Source of the DNA: CAZSHG01 sp964459995
GTDB taxonomy: Bacteria; UBP14; UBA6098
Direction of reading: 5' to 3'
NCBI GenBank assembly: GCA_964459995.1
Contig: CAYWOR010000007.1
Location: forward strand, 62,001-126,000
Length of the DNA stretch: 64,000 nt
The translations under genes were made by a program, and so were the position numbers. The notes beneath the pieces were generated by a model. It ran no database searches, was not told the origin of the DNA, and saw only the letters and a program-made list of their open reading frames with translations. Each line of letters begins with the position of its first letter. Within the stretch, counting starts at the first letter, position 1. Positions 60,029 to 64,000 of the stretch are shown here, piece by piece.

Positions 60029-61504
60029 TTGAAAATCCTTTTGGTCTATCCCAAAAATCCAGAAACCTTTTGGGACTTTAAACATGCCCTAAAATTCGTT
60101 TCAAGGAAAGCCTCAAGCCCCCCGCTGGGGTTACTCACTGTTTCGTCTATACTCCCAAAATTCTGGGAGAAAAAGCTCTGCGACATGACCGTATCTAAAC
60201 TTACCGACCATGACCTTTGCTGGGCCGATTATGTTTTCATTAGCGCGATGTCTGTTCAGAGCGAATCGGCGGAAGAGGTTATTCACCGATGCAAACAGCT
60301 GGGTGTTAAGACCGTTGCAGGCGGCCCGCTTTTTACGTCGAATTATCAGGATTTCGAGGAGGTCGATCATCTTGTTCTCGGCGAAGCAGAAGTAACACTC
60401 CCCCTGTTTATATCCGATCTTGAAAAGGGCTATCCTCAGAAAATCTACCTTTCTGAAGAGAAGGCGGATATAACCAAAACACCCGCCCCCGATTGGAATT
60501 TAATCAAAAAGAGCAAATACAACTCACTTTCCATCCAATATACTCGAGGATGCCCTTTCAATTGCGAATTCTGTGATGTTACTCAGCTTTTCGGACATAA
60601 ACTTCGCTCGAAGACAGCCGAACAGGTGGTCGATGAACTCGATAATATTTACTCTTCCGGTTGGCGTGGTAGTGTATTTTTCGTCGATGACAATTTCATC
60701 GGTAATAAAAAGATATTGAAATCTGAAATTCTCCCCGCCGTCATCAGTTGGATGGAGAAGCGGAAGAATCCATTTATCTTCAACACGCAGGCTTCAATCG
60801 ACCTCGCCGACGACGAGGAACTTATCAAAATGATGGTCGATGCTGGCTTTAATACCGTATTCGTGGGAATTGAAACACCCGAAGAATCCAGCCTTGCCGA
60901 GTGTGGGAAAATTCAGAATAACAATAGAGATTTAGTCGCGTGTGTTAAGAAGATCCAAAGCCTTGGAATCCAAGTGCAGGGTGGCTTTATTCTCGGCTTC
61001 GACAATGACCCGCCGAACATCTTCGACAGAATGGCCGAGTTTATTCAAACAAGCGGCATTGTAACGGCTATGGTAGGTTTGCTGAAAGTTCCAAAAGGCA
61101 CAGAACTTTACAAACGTCTCCAAAGAGAGGATCGTCTTCTCGAAAAATGGTCGGGGAATAACACCGATATATCGATGGATTTTGTGCCGAAAATGAACGC
61201 CGACGAGCTTGTGATCGGCTATAACAATGTTATCGAATCCCTTTACACGCCAAAGAATTTCTATGCCCGAGTAAAAATACTTCTTCGAAACTACAAACCA
61301 AACAATAAAAGGGGTTTCAAGATCCATTTTAGAGAACTGCAAGCCTTGGTAAAATCTTTCTGGCACATTGGTGTTGTTGGCAAAGGCAGAACTCACTACT
61401 GGCGGTTCCTTTTCTGGACGGTGTTCCGTTGTCCGCGTTCCTTCCCCATTGCAGTGACTTTGGCTATTTACGGTTTCCATTTCCGCAAAATATATGAGGT
61501 ATGA
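60029..61504 (+). CDS. B12-binding radical SAM protein (DUF4070/HpnR-like)
   Basis: This 491-residue protein has an N-terminal cobalamin-binding-like domain (MKILLVYPKNPETFWDFKHAL, PPLGLLTVSSILP, then AGGPLFTS and VLGEAE). A radical SAM domain with YTRGCPFNCEFCDVT (CxxxCxxC for the 4Fe-4S cluster) begins near residue 172. A C-terminal region has the DUF4070 look. Relatives include HpnR (hopanoid C-3 methylase) and many uncharacterised lipid or cofactor modifying enzymes. There are no hopanoid genes nearby, so the substrate is open. It starts at TTG 60029. Confidence 0.82.
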   Translation: MKILLVYPKNPETFWDFKHALKFVSRKASSPPLGLLTVSSILPKFWEKKLCDMTVSKLTDHDLCWADYVFISAMSVQSESAEEVIHRCKQLGVKTVAGGPLFTSNYQDFEEVDHLVLGEAEVTLPLFISDLEKGYPQKIYLSEEKADITKTPAPDWNLIKKSKYNSLSIQYTRGCPFNCEFCDVTQLFGHKLRSKTAEQVVDELDNIYSSGWRGSVFFVDDNFIGNKKILKSEILPAVISWMEKRKNPFIFNTQASIDLADDEELIKMMVDAGFNTVFVGIETPEESSLAECGKIQNNNRDLVACVKKIQSLGIQVQGGFILGFDNDPPNIFDRMAEFIQTSGIVTAMVGLLKVPKGTELYKRLQREDRLLEKWSGNNTDISMDFVPKMNADELVIGYNNVIESLYTPKNFYARVKILLRNYKPNNKRGFKIHFRELQALVKSFWHIGVVGKGRTHYWRFLFWTVFRCPRSFPIAVTLAIYGFHFRKIYEV

Positions 61505-61513
61505 CATTTCTTT

Positions 61514-61539
61514 AAAAAAGGGCGACATAAATGCCGCCC
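61514..61539 (-). terminator. Terminator of the T9SS propeller-like gene
   Basis: On the minus strand GGGCGGCAT / ATGTCGCCC with a two-base loop and one G.T pair is followed by TTTTTT. It lies about 27 bases past the stop at 61566. Confidence 0.75.
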
Positions 61540-61565
61540 CGAAATGAATCGATTTTCCGCTTCTT

Positions 61566-63017
61566 CTATTTCAAGTAAATCAGCGACTTCATTGCGAGTC
61601 GTTCGTTATTGTATTTTGCAATAACAAGATAAACACCTGAACCGTTTTCGGGTTTTGGTCGCCAGATATGAATGCCCTCTTTCGACGAAAGTCTGTTATC
61701 GACAATTCTGCCGTTAACATCGAAGATTTCGAGTGAAACATCAACAGGAACATCGATTGTAACAGCAGAATTGAAGGGGTTAGGGTAGGCCGAGATTTGG
61801 AAATCGGAGGGAGTTGATGCCACATCTTCCTCGATGGAATAGAAATCAACAGAATCGAGCTTCATTACCCAAGCCTGTGTTGGAAGAGAGCCTTTGTAAC
61901 CAACGACTACATACTCACCATGCGAGTTAACACAGGCATCGTTGATTACAAAGTTGCCAGAAACTGGATACTCTCTTAACCCAAGAGGAGTAGCATCGGA
62001 GTCCAACATAACAAGCCCCAGTGAATTCGATGAAGTCATCGAGGTTATGACGGTAATTCGGCTGGATCCGTCGATGTGATTGACTGCCTTTGCCGCGTGT
62101 GATTCCCAAGGTGCAATATAACCAACTAAAAGGCTATCACCGGAAGGAGTTAATAAAGCTCCTACAGAATAGAAATGTTCAATCGAGTCGATATGGGGCA
62201 TTTGATATTCATATCCAACGGCAAAAACATTTCCTGTTTCGGTTATGATTATGTCATTAGCCTGTGATCCGGTGTAGGATGCAGTAAAAAAGGAGCTTTG
62301 CCAAAGACTTGAAACAGGAAAGGCATATTTCGATACTGAGAAAACCCCAGTGCTTCCTGTTTTGTAAATCCCATCTCCGCAATAAGCGAAAGAGGACAGG
62401 GTTCCACCAGGAGTGGATTGTTCCCAAAGGGTCTCGCCCGTTTCATCTATATGAATCATCCAATCATTAAGTGATGTTGTATAAATTGCCGGTATGTGAC
62501 TTTGTGTCCATTTTGAACCGACAACAAGAAAGCCATCGTCAGTTTCGACGATTCTACTAAAGGTTAGTCCATGGGGGTAGCTTGGATGACCATAAGTTCC
62601 CGGATATCTGTAATAGCGCCACCAATAAATCGTTCCGGTAGCATCGGTTTTAAAAACGAATGCATCGTAAAGATTCGAAATAGTATCTGAGACTTCTTCT
62701 CTGTATGTGAAGCCACAGACGTAGATACTGCCGTCATCCTTGACAAGGATATCAGAAGCGAAATTGTCCAGCGAGTCTCCGAAAGTGTATGCCCATAGAC
62801 TGTCGCCGTCTTCATTTACTGCGAAGATCAAAATATCGGTATTGTTCCTTGTTTCATAAAACACATTAGCTGATATAACATAACTATCTGCCATATACTG
62901 CGTTATAGCCGATGTATAGTTATACGCATCGCTTCCTCCAAATTCCAATTCCCATGCGAAACAAGCAACAGCGAAAATCAGAAAAACGAATAGACAACTT
63001 AAAATGTTTCTACTCAT
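61566..63017 (-). CDS. T9SS-sorted secreted protein with propeller-like repeats
   Basis: I start at ATG 63017, preceded by AAGGAGGAG. A longer frame runs into AT-rich promoter sequence. The 483-residue product has a signal peptide (residues 1-21). Its repeats are typical of beta-propeller or delta-60 repeat proteins (DGDSLWAYTFGDSLDNFASDILVKDDGSIYVCGFTY, then TDDGFLVVGSKW, TETGNVFAVGYEY). The T9SS sorting domain has SAYPNPFNSAVTI and ends KSLIYLK. The function is unknown. Confidence 0.72.
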   Translation of the reverse strand: MSRNILSCLFVFLIFAVACFAWELEFGGSDAYNYTSAITQYMADSYVISANVFYETRNNTDILIFAVNEDGDSLWAYTFGDSLDNFASDILVKDDGSIYVCGFTYREEVSDTISNLYDAFVFKTDATGTIYWWRYYRYPGTYGHPSYPHGLTFSRIVETDDGFLVVGSKWTQSHIPAIYTTSLNDWMIHIDETGETLWEQSTPGGTLSSFAYCGDGIYKTGSTGVFSVSKYAFPVSSLWQSSFFTASYTGSQANDIIITETGNVFAVGYEYQMPHIDSIEHFYSVGALLTPSGDSLLVGYIAPWESHAAKAVNHIDGSSRITVITSMTSSNSLGLVMLDSDATPLGLREYPVSGNFVINDACVNSHGEYVVVGYKGSLPTQAWVMKLDSVDFYSIEEDVASTPSDFQISAYPNPFNSAVTIDVPVDVSLEIFDVNGRIVDNRLSSKEGIHIWRPKPENGSGVYLVIAKYNNERLAMKSLIYLK

Positions 63018-63079
63018 TCTTTCTCCTCCTTGTGATTTTAAAATTTGCCATTTTCCTTCGGCCTTCTCCCTTATATCTA

Positions 63080-63107
63080 AAGATAATCGAAAAAATAACT
63101 CTCGCAA
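63080..63107 (-). promoter_or_regulatory. Possible promoter of the T9SS propeller-like gene
   Basis: On the minus strand TTGCGA (63102-63107), a 16-base spacer and TATCTT (63080-63085) lie about 65 bases before the start. The region 63110-63380 is AT-rich. It holds an imperfect palindrome at about 63241-63266 (GAGAAATATTT ... AAATATTCTC) but no gene. Confidence 0.4.
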
Positions 63108-63385
63108 GCACTTTTTTAAAAAAAATTTTTTCGCTCTCAAAGCCCTATTAAAAGGCAATTTGACATTTTTGGGACAAATGTGCTGTCAGATTTGTTGCCA
63201 CTGTGTGCTTCTTTTTTTTAAATCTTGGAACCAATTCGCATGAGAAATATTTTAGCGAAATATTCTCGTATTTGTTCTGTTGCGTATATAAGTTATATAA
63301 ATTCTGTCAATTTGCCCATATTCACCGAATCTCTGCCTCGGTCATTTCGCATTAAAGTCTCAGGATTCAATTTTGAAGAAAAGAT

Positions 63386-63415
63386 TTGCGTTTCATAAAA
63401 AAAGTGTTTTATTAT
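63386..63415 (+). promoter_or_regulatory. Possible promoter of the gene at 63460
   Basis: TTGCGT at 63386-63391, an 18-base spacer and TATTAT at 63410-63415 lie about 45 bases before the start codon. Confidence 0.4.
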
Positions 63416-63459
63416 TTACAATTCACTGCTAATTGAACAACCCATAAATCGGAGGAAAA

Positions 63460-64000
63460 ATGAAGAGATGTGTTTTTCTAATCTGTGCTTTGTTGTTCGT
63501 ATCCGTAGCCCTTGGTTACGACCCGCTTTATACCGAGGATGGCGCGGCAATTCTCGAAAATATGCAGTTGCGAGCTGGCGCGGGAATGAATTTCGGTTCT
63601 TCATCCGCTTATTTCGACGATGAAGGCGAAAAGCACGATTTCACTGGCGACGCCTCAATGACTAACCTCTATATCCCTGTGCGTGTCGGGATAGGCATCG
63701 CCAAGGTGCTCGAGTTCCAATTCCTCATCCCCTTTATGTCGATGAAGTATTCAAATGGAGCTGAGATTACCGGTTCCGGAATTTCGGACAGCTGGATTTC
63801 TGCCAAGGCGGGGATAGCTTCAGGAGGGATAAATTTTGCAGGAAGACTCGCCCTTCAACTTCCCACCGGAAACGATGAACCGGACCCCGGAGATTTCCCC
63901 ACCGGCTCGGGCAGAACTGATTTGGATATCGGCGTTCTATTTTCCTATCGCCCTGAAGAACGGACTGGATTCGCCGTCGATTTCAACGCGGGTTACCGCA
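63460..64000 (+). CDS. Outer-membrane beta-barrel-like protein, 3' end missing
   Basis: An ATG at 63460 follows GGAGG at 63451-63455, and the frame stays open for 180 codons to the window end. A signal peptide is clear (KRCVFLICALLFVSVALG). The mature part begins YDPLYTEDGAAILEN and alternates polar and hydrophobic residues with Gly and aromatic residues (LRAGAGMNFG, IPVRVGIGI, FQFLIPFM, LQLPTGNDEPDP), as in transporter-like or phenol-degradation-pathway-type outer-membrane barrels. The C-terminus is outside the window, so the family is not decided. Confidence 0.65.
   Translation, partial: MKRCVFLICALLFVSVALGYDPLYTEDGAAILENMQLRAGAGMNFGSSSAYFDDEGEKHDFTGDASMTNLYIPVRVGIGIAKVLEFQFLIPFMSMKYSNGAEITGSGISDSWISAKAGIASGGINFAGRLALQLPTGNDEPDPGDFPTGSGRTDLDIGVLFSYRPEERTGFAVDFNAGYR

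Overview
The window reads as a piece of a diderm (Gram-negative-type) bacterial chromosome from the wider FCB/candidate-phylum neighbourhood. Lipid A genes (lpxB and an LpxL/HtrB-type acyltransferase), an OmpA protein and outer-membrane barrels show an outer membrane. Five secreted proteins end in a type IX secretion (T9SS) C-terminal sorting domain with a PNPFNS-like motif, as in Bacteroidetes, Chlorobi, Fibrobacteres and several uncultured phyla. I cannot name the phylum. An archaeal-type GatE-GatD pair is unusual for a bacterium and is the strongest taxonomic oddity. Recognisable promoters are sigma-70-like (TTGACA-N16/17-TATTTT or TATAAT), and rho-independent terminators are frequent.

Layout. 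1-3072 (+): a PAP2 phosphatase cut by the window edge, a secreted protein, a membrane Mrr-like nuclease, a second PAP2 protein and a lipoprotein. 3095-3258: two tandem imperfect hairpins. 3272-5359 (-): a BatA/VWA membrane protein. 5508-6851 (+): an OmpA-family protein. 6963-10240 (-): PGI/PMI, a sugar nucleotidyltransferase and metK. 10447-24614 (+): tRNA-Ala directly abutting fabG, a structured leader, then a ribosomal protein operon that begins at rpsQ and runs through secY, adk, map, infA, rpmJ, rpsM-K-D, rpoA and rplQ. It continues without a gap into a membrane protein, a GnnA-like oxidoreductase and lpxB.

24761-27501 (-): pmbA and tldD. 27669-28601 (+): a T9SS-sorted protein, followed by a non-coding array with a 21-bp period. 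29071-39620 (-): an envelope and redox block. It holds HU, a 57-residue CXXC microprotein, a NapH-like polyferredoxin, an Omp28-fold PEGA lipoprotein, two T9SS-sorted proteins (one Omp28-like), a TlpA thioredoxin, an outer-membrane barrel, a zinc protease, a lipid A acyltransferase and a lipoprotein. 39668-45200 (-): a lytic transglycosylase with nine LysM repeats, a polyprenol/diacylglycerol kinase-like protein and an acyl-CoA synthetase.

45390-50608 (+): a glycolytic operon with a phosphofructokinase carrying the pyrophosphate signature, a lipoprotein, gap, pgk, tpiA, secG and tRNA-Leu(GAG). 51003-56162 (+): a lipoprotein and a gingipain-like (C25) T9SS protein whose catalytic His position is Gln. 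56373-59789 (+): gatE-gatD. 60029-61504 (+): a B12-binding radical SAM protein. 61566-63017 (-): a T9SS beta-propeller-like protein. 63460 to the end: a truncated outer-membrane protein gene.

The observations most worth following are the pseudoknot/attenuator leader in front of rpsQ, the HU-CXXC-polyferredoxin-Omp28-TlpA redox module, bacterial GatDE, the tandem hairpins at 3.1 kb and the 21-bp phased array at 28.8 kb.
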